From an uncultured Lachnospiraceae bacterium (lineage in GTDB: Bacteria > Bacillota > Clostridia > Lachnospirales > Lachnospiraceae): 48,694 bases of DNA. Position 1 is the stretch's first letter. Each line of letters begins with the position of its first letter. The notes under the pieces are model-generated. The model was given only the letters and a program-made list of their open reading frames with translations, searched no databases and was not told the DNA's origin. Of this stretch, positions 1 to 8,265 are shown piece by piece. The stretch spans positions 1-48,694 of the forward strand of contig CAJTOO010000024.1 of assembly GCA_910577735.1 (NCBI GenBank). Direction: 5' to 3'. The position numbers and the translations under genes are program-made.

Positions 1-9
1 CGAAAAACC

Positions 10-339
10 ATGAACGGACGCAAAAGGACAATACAGGTCAAATTCTATGTGACAGAGGAAGAAAGGAAACTGATTGAGGAAAAAATGAAGCTCGTCCCCA
101 CAAGCAACATGGCGGCGTATCTGCGCAAGATCGCCATTGACGGGTACATTATCCAAGTAGACCACACGGACATAAAAGCAATGACAGCGGAGATACAGAA
201 GATCGGGGTCAATGTCAATCAGATCGCACGTCGCGTAAACGCGACGGGAAACGCCTACAAAGAGGATATAGAGGAAATCAAGGGGGTGCTTGCGGAAATA
301 TGGCGGTTACAAAGATTAAGCCTGTTAAAAGCACTCTAA
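10..339 (+). CDS. mobC: MobC-type relaxosome accessory protein
   Basis: This 109-residue protein assists the relaxase at the origin of transfer of mobilizable and conjugative elements. The N-terminal part (RKRTIQVKFYVTEEERKLIEEKM) looks like a ribbon-helix-helix DNA-binding region. The middle (IGVNVNQIARRVNATG, about residues 64-79) is the typical conserved MobC signature with NxNQIAR. Its last 40 bases overlap the start of the relaxase gene, the usual mobC-mobA arrangement, so the two are likely translationally coupled. The start ATG at 10 is only nine bases from the window edge, so an upstream start or promoter cannot be judged. Confidence 0.85.
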   Translation: MNGRKRTIQVKFYVTEEERKLIEEKMKLVPTSNMAAYLRKIAIDGYIIQVDHTDIKAMTAEIQKIGVNVNQIARRVNATGNAYKEDIEEIKGVLAEIWRLQRLSLLKAL

Positions 340-1649
340 GCAAAGCCCTTGACTATATCGAAAACCCGGACAAGACGGACGGAAAAATGCTGGTGTCCTC
401 TTTTGGGTGCAGTTATGAAACGGCAGATATTGAGTTTGGCTATACCCTCTCACAAGCGCGGGATAAGGGAAACAATTTAGCTTTTCACTTGATACAGTCC
501 TTTGCGCCGGGGGAAGTGGACTATGAGAAAGCCCATGAGATCGGGCGGCAGCTTGCCGACGCTGTAACAAAGGGGCAGCATGAGTATGTATTAACGACGC
601 ACATTGACAAGGGGCATATCCATAACCACATTATTTTTTGCGCGGTCAACTTCGTAGATTATCACAAGTATGTTTCCAACAAGCGGACGTATTACGGCAT
701 ACGGAATATGAGCGACAAGCTGTGCCGGGACAACGGGCTTTCCGTGGTCGTCCCCGGCAAGGGAAGCAAAGGAAAGAGCTATGCGGAGTACCAAGCGGAG
801 AAAACGGGGACAAGCTGGAAAGGCAAGTTAAAAATTGCCGTGGACGCGCTCATTCCCCAAGTTTCCAGTTTTGAGGAATTATTGCAGCGGTTACAGGTGG
901 CGGGCTATGAAATCAAACCGGGAAAATATGTGTCGTGCCGCGCACCGGGGCAGGAACGCTTTACCCGCCTTAAAACCCTCGGCGCGGACTATACAGAGGA
1001 AGCCATAAGGGAACGGATAGCGGGCAAGCGTACCCGCGCCGCCAAAGCTCCAAAGGCAGAGCGTAAGGGCGTTAATCTTCTCATTGACATTGAGAACAGT
1101 ATCAAGGCGCAGCAGAGCCGGGGATATGAACAGTGGGCGAAAATCCACAATCTGAAACAGGCGGCAAAGACTATGAACTTCCTCACCGAAAACAGGATTG
1201 AACAGTACGCCGATCTGCTCACCCGGATAGAGGAAATCGCCACAGCAAGCGAACAGGCGGGGGACGGCTTAAAGGACGTGGAAAAGTGGCTTTCCGATAT
1301 GGCGGTGCTTATCAAGAATGTCACTACCTACCAAAAGACAAAGCCCCTCTATGAAGCCTACCGTAAAGCCCGGAACAAGGAGAAATACCGGGCAGAGCAT
1401 GAACGGGGTATTATCCTCCATGAAGCGGCGGCAAAGGCACTAAAAGCGGCGCAGATCGGCGGCAGGCTCCCCAACGTCCCCGCCCTGCAAGCAGAGTATG
1501 AAAAGCTCCAAGCGCAGAAAGAAAGCCTTTACGCCGATTATGGCAAGCTGAAAAAACAGGTTGCGGAATACGACGTTATCAAGCGGAATATTGACAGCAT
1601 TTTACAGGCAGAGAAGCAGACAGAACGAAAAAGAGAAACAGAACGGTAA
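300..1649 (+). CDS. MobA/VirD2-type relaxase (mobilization nuclease)
   Basis: This 449-residue relaxase nicks the transfer origin and carries the strand into the recipient. The metal-binding histidine triad HIHNH is at residues 106-110, inside a beta strand followed by IIFCAVNF. The early tyrosine Y19 (ALDYIENPDKT) is the expected nucleophile position. The C-terminal 200 residues are charged and largely helical, probably coiled coil. The start overlaps mobC by 40 bases. Downstream there is no conjugation machinery in this window. Its C-terminus differs from the relaxase tail remnant at 8315-8545, so that remnant comes from a different relaxase. Confidence 0.88.
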   Translation: MAVTKIKPVKSTLSKALDYIENPDKTDGKMLVSSFGCSYETADIEFGYTLSQARDKGNNLAFHLIQSFAPGEVDYEKAHEIGRQLADAVTKGQHEYVLTTHIDKGHIHNHIIFCAVNFVDYHKYVSNKRTYYGIRNMSDKLCRDNGLSVVVPGKGSKGKSYAEYQAEKTGTSWKGKLKIAVDALIPQVSSFEELLQRLQVAGYEIKPGKYVSCRAPGQERFTRLKTLGADYTEEAIRERIAGKRTRAAKAPKAERKGVNLLIDIENSIKAQQSRGYEQWAKIHNLKQAAKTMNFLTENRIEQYADLLTRIEEIATASEQAGDGLKDVEKWLSDMAVLIKNVTTYQKTKPLYEAYRKARNKEKYRAEHERGIILHEAAAKALKAAQIGGRLPNVPALQAEYEKLQAQKESLYADYGKLKKQVAEYDVIKRNIDSILQAEKQTERKRETER

Positions 1650-1728
1650 TAAAGTGCTATATCGTGGAAAAAACAAGAAAATTATGATAAAATGAATATG
1701 TCCTTAGATTTAGAAAGCAGGTGTAAGC

Positions 1729-2511
1729 ATGAAAACAAGAAAGAAAAAAAGTAAATATTTGATATATAACGAAAACACAAAGCTACTTGAAGTAAAAGCT
1801 GATACCAAAAGTAAATTTCAAACTTTTTTAGAGAGAAAGAAAATTTACTTTGAAACAGTTATGATGTTAGCTCTTTCTATTGCAGGAGTTATAGTGTCAA
1901 TCGTTAGTGTTAAAGTTGCAATGGTTGCAAATGATATATCTTTGAACGAACAACGGATAGAAGATTTAGAAAAACAACCCGCTTTTATTTTAGATATAGA
2001 AGCTGATGAGGATAAAATGAAATATGTTATTAAAAATGTTGGTGGAGATATAAAGTATGGGAATGTGTTTGGTGATGTAGTGCTTATTATCGCTGTTTAT
2101 GATGAACAATATGATTATTTAGGAAAAGGGTATATTCTTTTAGGGGGATATTTGGAAAAAGACTTTTCTACATATGACTTTGAAACGAATAGTTTTGAAA
2201 TGTATAGCACATTAGAACCAAAACCAGTCACACAATGGGTAGATAAAATCCAAGAGATAATAATAAAGCAAGGTTTTTTTTGTGGGATAGAGTGTACAGA
2301 GTATTTCGATTTTATGTATACTGATTATAAACAAGAAATGATTAAGAAAACTATGGTAGTTCAAGGGGGTATTATTAAGGATATAGAAAATACTGGTGAT
2401 TATGAGTTCAAAATACGTGTGGATATTGATGATTTGGAAAATGAACAAATATGTAGTGAAATAAAAGAACAATTAGAACATTTGGTAAGATATAATAGTC
2501 TCTACAATTAG
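1729..2511 (+). CDS. Unknown membrane-anchored cargo protein
   Basis: This 260-residue protein belongs to no family I recognise. Residues 1-40 are basic, followed by a membrane segment at about 43-66 (VMMLALSIAGVIVSIVSVKVAMVA) and a short coiled-coil-like stretch (ISLNEQRIEDLEKQ). The remaining 180 residues are acidic, beta-rich and probably soluble. A ribosome binding site (GCAGGTG) precedes the ATG. It is clearly more AT-rich than the relaxase beside it, which points to a cargo gene acquired separately. It lies between the relaxase and the element end, a usual place for accessory or defence cargo, but no catalytic motif is visible. Confidence 0.6.
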   Translation: MKTRKKKSKYLIYNENTKLLEVKADTKSKFQTFLERKKIYFETVMMLALSIAGVIVSIVSVKVAMVANDISLNEQRIEDLEKQPAFILDIEADEDKMKYVIKNVGGDIKYGNVFGDVVLIIAVYDEQYDYLGKGYILLGGYLEKDFSTYDFETNSFEMYSTLEPKPVTQWVDKIQEIIIKQGFFCGIECTEYFDFMYTDYKQEMIKKTMVVQGGIIKDIENTGDYEFKIRVDIDDLENEQICSEIKEQLEHLVRYNSLYN

Positions 2512-2580
2512 AAAAAAACGGGACGCGGCAGCTATCATATAGCCACCGCACCCCGGATTCTCATTGGTGCAGATATTGGA

Positions 2581-2696
2581 ATGTTACGCAATAGAACGGC
2601 ATTTTCGGGGATAAAGGTATAAATCCCTGTCCCCGGCAAAAGTGCGCCCGCAAAGCCGCATATAGCAAGGCTCTTTTCGCCCCTACTGCGTAACAT
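2581..2696. other. Structured non-coding stretch bounded by an inverted repeat
   Basis: ATGTTACGCA at 2581-2590 is repeated inverted as TGCGTAACAT at 2687-2696. Between them lie further self-complementary pieces, such as CGGGGA pairing with TCCCCG around 2608-2637. There is no ORF of note. It could be a structured RNA, a recombination or transfer site, or a regulatory hairpin of the element. A 29-base part of it (2644-2672) has a diverged inverted copy at 8257-8285. Confidence 0.45.
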
Positions 2697-2704
2697 GAGG
2701 GCAT

Positions 2705-2753
2705 AAAAAAAGCGGCGTTCCTATTCTCCCGTGTTGGGATAGAGAAACGCCGC
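2705..2753 (-). terminator. Hairpin terminator reading leftwards
   Basis: The arms GCGGCGTT (2712-2719) and AACGCCGC (2746-2753) enclose an inner hairpin. The A-run at 2705-2711 becomes a T-tract on the minus strand, so this would stop minus-strand transcription. No minus-strand gene sits between it and the element end, so it may have lost its gene. Confidence 0.55.
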
Positions 2754-3000
2754 GTATGCGTCGTATTCAGTTTTCATTTATTCTTTCTCAATGCTGTGTG
2801 CTGGTGGCTGGGCTGGCAGGGTTGGGGGGCGGCATATCAAGGCTCTTTCCCTCAAAAGTAGTAAATTGGTAGTAAATTCAGCTTGAAATCCTGCTTGTAT
2901 GCCCGTAAATCAAGGCTTTTTTGAGATAATCAACCATTTTTTTATAAAAATAATATCGTTTATTTGAGTCAGCCAATCTGGCGACTGATTCTGGCCGATT
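2754..3000. other. Gene-free element terminus and junction
   Basis: No gene is visible. The stretch contains two GTAGTAAATT direct repeats (2858-2878), two copies of CAAGGCT (2838-2844 and 2911-2917; a third is at 2666-2672) and the 32-bp terminal repeat. A weak hairpin lies just past the pbp stop codon (about 2968-2988) without a clear T-tract. Confidence 0.5.
2909..2940. repeat. Left copy of 32-bp perfect inverted repeat
   Basis: The sequence beginning ATCAAGGCTTTTTTGAGATA and ending in ACCATTTT is exactly reverse-complemented at 8234-8265. The match stops on both sides: position 2941 versus 8233 differ, and 2908 versus 8266 differ. It sits at the boundary between element DNA on the left and the chromosomal pbp gene on the right. 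Confidence 0.9.
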
Positions 3001-5727
3001 TTATTCAGCCGGCGGCGGGTCAGCCGGGGGCTGCGGTTGTTGTTCGGCAGCCTGTTGCTGTTGTGCTGCCAAGGCGGCCTGCTGTTGTTCTAAGAGCGCC
3101 TGCTGTGTTCGCTGCTCCAGTTCCAATTGCTGCATGGCTATCACAGCCTCGTAGTTAGGATCTGAGAAGAATGCCGCATTGTGCGGACACATATTGGTCT
3201 GGGCAGATGTGGCAACGTTATTTACGGTGCCGTCCGGGTCTACTATCTGTGACACGTTGGCAGAACCGCCCTGCAGGGAAATGTCTTCAATGGGCGTCAG
3301 TTCTACCACACCCTCTGCTTTGAAAGGGCAGAACTCGCTTGCCGGCAGTCCGCAGTACTGACAGATCTGACCGGCGTAATGAACATCGCAGGTAGCGGAT
3401 GGAACGGTACCCTCTGCAAAGTATTCACTGCGCAGTGTGCCATCGCACAATCCTGCGATGGGCAGCTTTCCGGAACGGGAACAGACAGTGGCAGTCACGA
3501 TACCGGAAGGGACAGAGAAGGATTCACTGGGCAGTTCTTCATGAATCTTGGACATCACAGCCCGCCATAACTTCTTGGCCAGGTTCTTTTCCTCACCGGA
3601 AAGTTTCACATTGTTGTCGAATCCCGCCCAGGTAGTAGCGGTATAGTAGGGCGTATAACCGGAAAACCATACATCATTGTAATCGGAAGTGGTACCTGTT
3701 TTACCGGCAATCGCCATGTTGCCGAAATTGACAGATCCGCCGGTACCGCTGGTGACCACGTCCACCATGGCGTCTGTCAGAAGAAAGGCCGTGGTTTCTT
3801 TGATAACCTGTCTGGACTGCGGCATGGTGTTGTCCAGGATAATATTGTCGTCATGGTCTACGACCTTGGTGTAGAGCTTGGGTTTGATATAGGTGCCGTG
3901 GTTGGCAATACATGCGTAGGCGGCATTCAGCTCCTCATTGGTGACGCCTTTGGTAAGACCGCCCAGTGCCGTGGTCTGTTGGATATCTGAAAAGATCTCA
4001 CCGTTGATTTCCATGCGGTCCACCACTGTGGTGAACCCAAAACTCTTCAGATAGTCAAAGCCCAGCTGCGGTGTGATCTGTGTCAGTGTCTTGACAGCGA
4101 CGATGTTCATGGAATCACGGATACCGTCTCTGAGAGAGGAAAGTCCCCGATAGTTTTCACCGTACCAGTTGGCTACCGGACGGCCAGTGGCATAGTTAAA
4201 AGGTGCATCATTCATAACGGTTGCCAGCGTAAGCCCTGCACTGTCTAAAGCAGGCGCATAGGTGGATACCACTTTAAAGGTGGATCCGGGCTGTCTGACG
4301 GTGTCCGTTGCACGGTTTAAGGTACGGCTGGCAGATTTGGCGCCTCGTCCGCCTACCATGGCCACGACATGACCGGTGCTTTGGTTTTGCACGACCAGAG
4401 AGACCTGGGGTTGGGGCGTCAGAGTGATTCTTTCTCCGTACACCTCATCACCGTTTGACATGACAGCCTCTTTGTAGGCTTCGATATCCTGGTAAGCTTC
4501 CTCCTGGGAAGCATAAATCAAGTTGTATTTGGAAGAACGGTTTTCCCGCCAGTAGGCGCGGAACATTTCTGTGCTGACGTTCTCACGGTCTCCATTAGCC
4601 TTATCTATGGTCAATTCGTAATTCAGATACCACTTGGTGTTGGCCGGGAAATTGCTCTCGTCTGCAAACGCGTTATCACAGATTTCCTGAATCTTCGGAT
4701 CCTGAGTGGAGTAAATTTTAAGGCCGCCGCTGTAGAGCAGGGTATAGGCCTGGGTCTCGTTGTAGCCTGCCGCGATCAGATCTTCTAAGACATCATCTAT
4801 CAGCGCATCTGTAAAGTATGTATTGATAGATGAATCTTCATTATTTTCAGAATCAGCAATTTGAATCCGGGAGTACACATCGTCGGCTAATGCCTCATCA
4901 TATTCTTCCTGTGTGATATATCCCTGTTCCTGCATATCTTCCAGTACCTTTTTACGGCGTTTGGCATTGTCTTCCGGGTGGGTGATGGGATTATAGCGGG
5001 AAGGATTCTGTGTGATTCCTGCGATAACCGCACACTCGGAAAGATTCAGTTCATTGACATGCTTGTCAAAATAACGTCTGGACGCTGCTTCCACACCCAG
5101 TGTATTCTGGCCCAGATTGATGGTATTCATATAGTTGATCAGGATGGTATCTTTATCCATGACTTTTTCAAGTTCCAGTGCCAGATACTGTTCCTGGATC
5201 TTACGCTTTACTTTGTCAGCAAAGGAATCCTCGCTGGTCCAGTCTGTAAAGACGTTGTTCTTAAGAAGCTGCTGTGTGATGGTACTGGCGCCTTCGGAGA
5301 AATGCCGGTTCTTGATGCCTATCACACCGGCACGGATGATACCTTTGATATCAATACCGTTGTGATCATAGAAACGGGAGTCCTCGATGGCGACAAAAGC
5401 GTTCTGCAGATTTTCGGGCACCATGTCGATGGTCACCGGGATACGGTTGGAATCCCGAGATACTAGCTTATCCGTCTGATTTCCTTCTATATCATATACA
5501 AAAGTGGAAAACCCTGTGGGAGTCACGTCGATGTTGCCGATGTCCGGCGCTGATGCCAGAATACCTTTGAAAACGCCTATACCGGCGCTGATGCCGATGA
5601 TGGCAGTACCGATCATGGCTAACAGGAATACCTGTATAAAGGTAAAACCAATCTTTTTACCCCATTTTTTCCCTGTAGAATTAAGGGCCTGCTGTTTCTT
5701 GCGGACACCTCTTTTACTATAATTCAT
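3001..5727 (-). CDS. Class A penicillin-binding protein (transglycosylase/transpeptidase)
   Basis: This 908-residue enzyme polymerises and cross-links peptidoglycan on the outer face of the membrane. It has a basic cytoplasmic tail, one membrane anchor (about 28-52), a GT51 transglycosylase domain (catalytic E115 in EDSRFYDHNG; GASTITQQLLKN at 146-157) and a transpeptidase domain with SxxK (S482, K485), SMN (539-541) and KTGT (676-679). Several cysteine pairs lie between 790 and 880. The last 50 residues are a Q/A/P-rich tail ending in PPADPPPAE, typical of clostridial PBP1 but of unknown function. AAGGAGG precedes the ATG by ten bases. The gene faces away from yigZ. Confidence 0.95.
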   Translation of the reverse strand: MNYSKRGVRKKQQALNSTGKKWGKKIGFTFIQVFLLAMIGTAIIGISAGIGVFKGILASAPDIGNIDVTPTGFSTFVYDIEGNQTDKLVSRDSNRIPVTIDMVPENLQNAFVAIEDSRFYDHNGIDIKGIIRAGVIGIKNRHFSEGASTITQQLLKNNVFTDWTSEDSFADKVKRKIQEQYLALELEKVMDKDTILINYMNTINLGQNTLGVEAASRRYFDKHVNELNLSECAVIAGITQNPSRYNPITHPEDNAKRRKKVLEDMQEQGYITQEEYDEALADDVYSRIQIADSENNEDSSINTYFTDALIDDVLEDLIAAGYNETQAYTLLYSGGLKIYSTQDPKIQEICDNAFADESNFPANTKWYLNYELTIDKANGDRENVSTEMFRAYWRENRSSKYNLIYASQEEAYQDIEAYKEAVMSNGDEVYGERITLTPQPQVSLVVQNQSTGHVVAMVGGRGAKSASRTLNRATDTVRQPGSTFKVVSTYAPALDSAGLTLATVMNDAPFNYATGRPVANWYGENYRGLSSLRDGIRDSMNIVAVKTLTQITPQLGFDYLKSFGFTTVVDRMEINGEIFSDIQQTTALGGLTKGVTNEELNAAYACIANHGTYIKPKLYTKVVDHDDNIILDNTMPQSRQVIKETTAFLLTDAMVDVVTSGTGGSVNFGNMAIAGKTGTTSDYNDVWFSGYTPYYTATTWAGFDNNVKLSGEEKNLAKKLWRAVMSKIHEELPSESFSVPSGIVTATVCSRSGKLPIAGLCDGTLRSEYFAEGTVPSATCDVHYAGQICQYCGLPASEFCPFKAEGVVELTPIEDISLQGGSANVSQIVDPDGTVNNVATSAQTNMCPHNAAFFSDPNYEAVIAMQQLELEQRTQQALLEQQQAALAAQQQQAAEQQPQPPADPPPAE

Positions 5728-5765
5728 AAATAGATTGCCTCCTTAGCTTGATTTGCTAGAGTCAT
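5724..5765 (-). other. Possible 13-codon leader ORF before the pbp gene
   Basis: A short reading frame (MTLANQAKEAIYL) starts after AAGGAGT and ends with TGA overlapping the pbp ATG as ATGA. The spacing between the Shine-Dalgarno and this ATG is only about one base, which makes real translation doubtful. Its own sequence contains the pbp ribosome binding site. Confidence 0.2.
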
Positions 5766-5774
5766 ACTCCTTGA

Positions 5775-5805
5775 GACGCAAACTGCCGAGTTTGCGTCAA
5801 TTATA
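5775..5805 (-). promoter_or_regulatory. pbp extended -10 promoter with overlapping palindromic operator
   Basis: On the minus strand TGATATAAT gives an extended -10 (TATAAT at 5800-5805). The transcription start should fall near 5793. There a perfect palindrome lies, with arms GACGCAAACT (5775-5784) and AGTTTGCGTC (5789-5798) and a 4-base spacer. The position over the start site fits a repressor operator better than an RNA hairpin. No -35 consensus is evident. The regulator is unknown. Confidence 0.55.
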
Positions 5806-5882
5806 TCAAAACTTCCCATATAAAGGAAGGAGTTTCATTCTATCTTAAGAATTGTTTACGATTTTGTACACTTTTATTCCGC

Positions 5883-5911
5883 TTGTACGGGTCAGGTGAA
5901 AATGTTATACT
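5883..5911 (+). promoter_or_regulatory. Promoter for yigZ
   Basis: TTGTAC at 5883-5888 and TATACT at 5906-5911 are separated by 17 bases, upstream of the yigZ start at 5978. Confidence 0.6.
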
Positions 5912-5977
5912 GTATTAAAGTAAAAGCCAGATAAAAGGATATAAAATCCCGGGGAAAGGATACTGAGATCTACGGAT

Positions 5978-6646
5978 ATGGAACCAGGTCATAGGTTAGA
6001 AGCTTATAAGATGATTGAATATGGCGGCGTGGGGGAGATTGAGGAGAAGAAGTCCCGTTTCATTGCTCAGGTGCAGGCGGTGACCACGGAAGAAGAGGCA
6101 GCAGCCTTTCTTGAGTCGGTGAGAAAGCAGTATTGGGATGCCAGACACCACTGCTATGCTTATATTCTGGGAGAACAGGGGCAGATTATGCGCTTTTCAG
6201 ATGATGGAGAGCCGTCGGGGACGGCGGGCAGACCCATTCTGGAAGTGCTGACAGGTTCCGGAATCCGCAATCTGGTACTGGTAGTGACCAGATATTTCGG
6301 GGGAACACTGCTTGGTACCGGGGGGCTTGTGCGGGCCTATACACAGGCAGCGCAGGCCGGCATTGCGGCCAGCAGGGTGTGTACCATGTGTTATGGGTAT
6401 ACTTTTACAGTGGAGACAGATTACAATGGTATCGGTAAGATCCAGTATCTGCTGGGACAGCGGGGGATTCCCATAGAGGATTCGATTTATACACAGCAGG
6501 TGTCTGTCACCTGCAAGGTTCCTTTTGATGAAAGGGAAAAATTATTGCATGAGATTACGGAGGCTACCGCCGGCAGAGCCCAGGTGACAGTCTCGGATCC
6601 CTTATATTATAAGAGTGCAGGGACAACCTCCCGGGGCAGTGCGTGA
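5978..6646 (+). CDS. YigZ / IMPACT family protein
   Basis: This 222-residue protein matches the UPF0029/IMPACT family throughout. The N-terminal domain contains KKSRFIAQV, WDARHHCYAY, RFSDDGEPSGTAGRPIL and VTRYFGGTLLGTGGLVRAY, the family hallmark motifs. The C-terminal ferredoxin-like domain covers about residues 140-210. The family is conserved in bacteria and eukaryotes. Its bacterial biochemical role is not settled; links to translation or nucleic acid binding are proposed. No strong ribosome binding site stands before the ATG, so a slightly later start is possible. Its stop lies close before mgtE, so the two are probably co-transcribed. Confidence 0.9.
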   Translation: MEPGHRLEAYKMIEYGGVGEIEEKKSRFIAQVQAVTTEEEAAAFLESVRKQYWDARHHCYAYILGEQGQIMRFSDDGEPSGTAGRPILEVLTGSGIRNLVLVVTRYFGGTLLGTGGLVRAYTQAAQAGIAASRVCTMCYGYTFTVETDYNGIGKIQYLLGQRGIPIEDSIYTQQVSVTCKVPFDEREKLLHEITEATAGRAQVTVSDPLYYKSAGTTSRGSA

Positions 6647-6708
6647 TAAGACAGCCTGCCTTGCGGCATGCCGGGAAGGGGTTGACCTGTGCGGAAAGGC
6701 GGCATGCT

Positions 6709-8118
6709 ATGGGAGAGGTCAGGCAGGAGAATATTGTGACGCAGGAAGTGAAGGAAAAGCCGTATTTTGAATATGCGGATTTTGGTACGGAACAGATTCG
6801 GGAACTTTTGGGCAGGGGGCAGTATACGAAACTCAGGCAGGTGGTCCAGGAGTTGAATGATGCGGATATTGCTGACTATATGGAGGATATGGAAGAGGAA
6901 GAAGTGATCAAGATTTTCCGGATTCTGCCAAAGGATATGGCGGCAGACGTTTTTTCCTATCTGGAGCTTGACAGGCAGCAGTCCATCATCACTTCCCTGT
7001 CTGATAAAGATGCAGCCCGCATCATCGACAATATGATGTCCGATGACGCTAAGGAACTGATGGAAGAGATGCCGGCAAATGTGGTGAAACGGCTGATTGC
7101 CAATACCAGTCCGGATACCCGCCAGGCCATCAATCATCTGATGCGTTATCCGGAGGATTCTGCCGGCAGCATCATGACGGTGGAGTATGTGGATTTAAAG
7201 GAAAATCAGACGGTTGGTGAGGCCATAGAGCGAATCCGTAAAGTGGGTCTGGACAGTGAGACCATTAATATTTGTTATGTATTAGATAACAAAAGAACGT
7301 TGGTGGGGACCGTTGCACTGCGTTATCTGCTGATCAGTGAATCTGATGCAGTGATTGGAGAGATGATGCACCGGAATGTGGTATCCCTGCATACCCTGAT
7401 GGATCAGGAAGAGGTTGCCAGGCAGTTTAAGAAATATGAATTTACAGCCATGCCGGTGGTGGATAACGAGGACAGGCTTGTGGGCATCATCACCATGGAT
7501 GATGTAGTGGATATCCTGGAAGAGGAGACCACGGAGGATATCGAAAAGATGGCAGCCCTGATGCCTTCCGATAAACCCTATCTTAAAATGTCTGTGTTTG
7601 ACGCTTATAAGAAAAGGATTCCCTGGCTGTTATTGCTGATGATTTCAGCTACCTTCACGGGAAGCATCATCACTTCTTTTGAGAGTGAACTGAGCAGATA
7701 TGTGGTACTGACGGCTTTCATTCCCATGCTGATGGATACGGGCGGCAACGCGGGTGGACAGGCTTCGGCCATTATCATTCGCGGAATCTCTTTGGAGGAG
7801 ATAGAGTTTGGCGACTGGCTTGTGGTGATCTGGAAGGAAATCCGCACGGCGGTTTTGTGCGGTCTGACACTGTCGGTGTGCAACTTTGGAAGACTGATGA
7901 TCTTTGATCATGTGAGCGTGCAGGTGGCTCTGGTGGTCTGCCTGACTCTGATGATGGCAGTGATTGTGGCGAAGGTGGTGGGTTCCACGCTGCCCATGGT
8001 TGCCAAGAAAATAGGACTTGATCCGGCGGTGATGGCAAGTCCGTTTATTACGACGATCGTGGATGCCATTTCCCTGTTGATTTATTTCAGGGTGGCGGAA
8101 CTGGTGCTGGGGATATAG
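6709..8118 (+). CDS. mgtE: MgtE-type magnesium transporter
   Basis: This protein of about 469 residues is an Mg2+ channel/transporter of the cytoplasmic membrane. It has an N-terminal helical MgtE domain, two CBS domains (EDSAGSIMTVEYVDL and FTAMPVVDNEDRLVGIITMDDVVDIL), then five membrane helices with the conserved pore stretch MDTGGNAGGQASAIIIRGI. The cytoplasmic part gates the pore by Mg2+ binding in characterised homologues. The ATG at 6709 follows GGAAAGGCGG and gives a normal family length; a longer in-frame start (GTG 6643, overlapping yigZ) is less likely. No M-box riboswitch is visible upstream. Confidence 0.95.
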   Translation: MGEVRQENIVTQEVKEKPYFEYADFGTEQIRELLGRGQYTKLRQVVQELNDADIADYMEDMEEEEVIKIFRILPKDMAADVFSYLELDRQQSIITSLSDKDAARIIDNMMSDDAKELMEEMPANVVKRLIANTSPDTRQAINHLMRYPEDSAGSIMTVEYVDLKENQTVGEAIERIRKVGLDSETINICYVLDNKRTLVGTVALRYLLISESDAVIGEMMHRNVVSLHTLMDQEEVARQFKKYEFTAMPVVDNEDRLVGIITMDDVVDILEEETTEDIEKMAALMPSDKPYLKMSVFDAYKKRIPWLLLLMISATFTGSIITSFESELSRYVVLTAFIPMLMDTGGNAGGQASAIIIRGISLEEIEFGDWLVVIWKEIRTAVLCGLTLSVCNFGRLMIFDHVSVQVALVVCLTLMMAVIVAKVVGSTLPMVAKKIGLDPAVMASPFITTIVDAISLLIYFRVAELVLGI

Positions 8119-8233
8119 GTGAGAGGAAACGTGTTGGGAAGATTAGACATATCAGTTTACCAATGGGTAACCTTTCATAAGGAAGTTAAATCTAAAAGAC
8201 TTTGTAATCAGCCGGAATGATCGAATTGTAGGT

Positions 8234-8265
8234 AAAATGGTTGATTATCTCAAAAAAGCCTTGAT
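8234..8265. repeat. Right copy of 32-bp perfect inverted repeat
   Basis: The exact reverse complement of 2909-2940. Chromosomal DNA (mgtE side) lies to its left and decayed mobile-element DNA to its right, a mirror image of the left copy. Directly after it the sequence switches to a piece related to 2644-2672 of the left element. Confidence 0.9.

Larger units (their letters stand above)
1..2940. mobile_element. Right-hand part of an integrative conjugative/mobilizable element (left end outside window)
   Basis: The segment holds an overlapping mobC-relaxase pair, an AT-rich cargo gene, a structured non-coding stretch and an apparent terminal region. At 2858-2878 lie two direct copies of GTAGTAAATT, which look like the arm-type integrase repeats of Tn916/Tn1549-type elements. 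They are followed by a 32-bp sequence (2909-2940) that recurs inverted at 8234-8265. Chromosomal genes begin just after it. No integrase or excisionase gene is visible here, so the element is either continued to the left or partly lost. The end point is inferred from the repeat, not from an intact att pair. Confidence 0.6.

Noticed and set aside
4978..5466. 162-codon plus-strand frame inside pbp
   Set aside because: Antisense of the conserved GT51 domain of the penicillin-binding protein.
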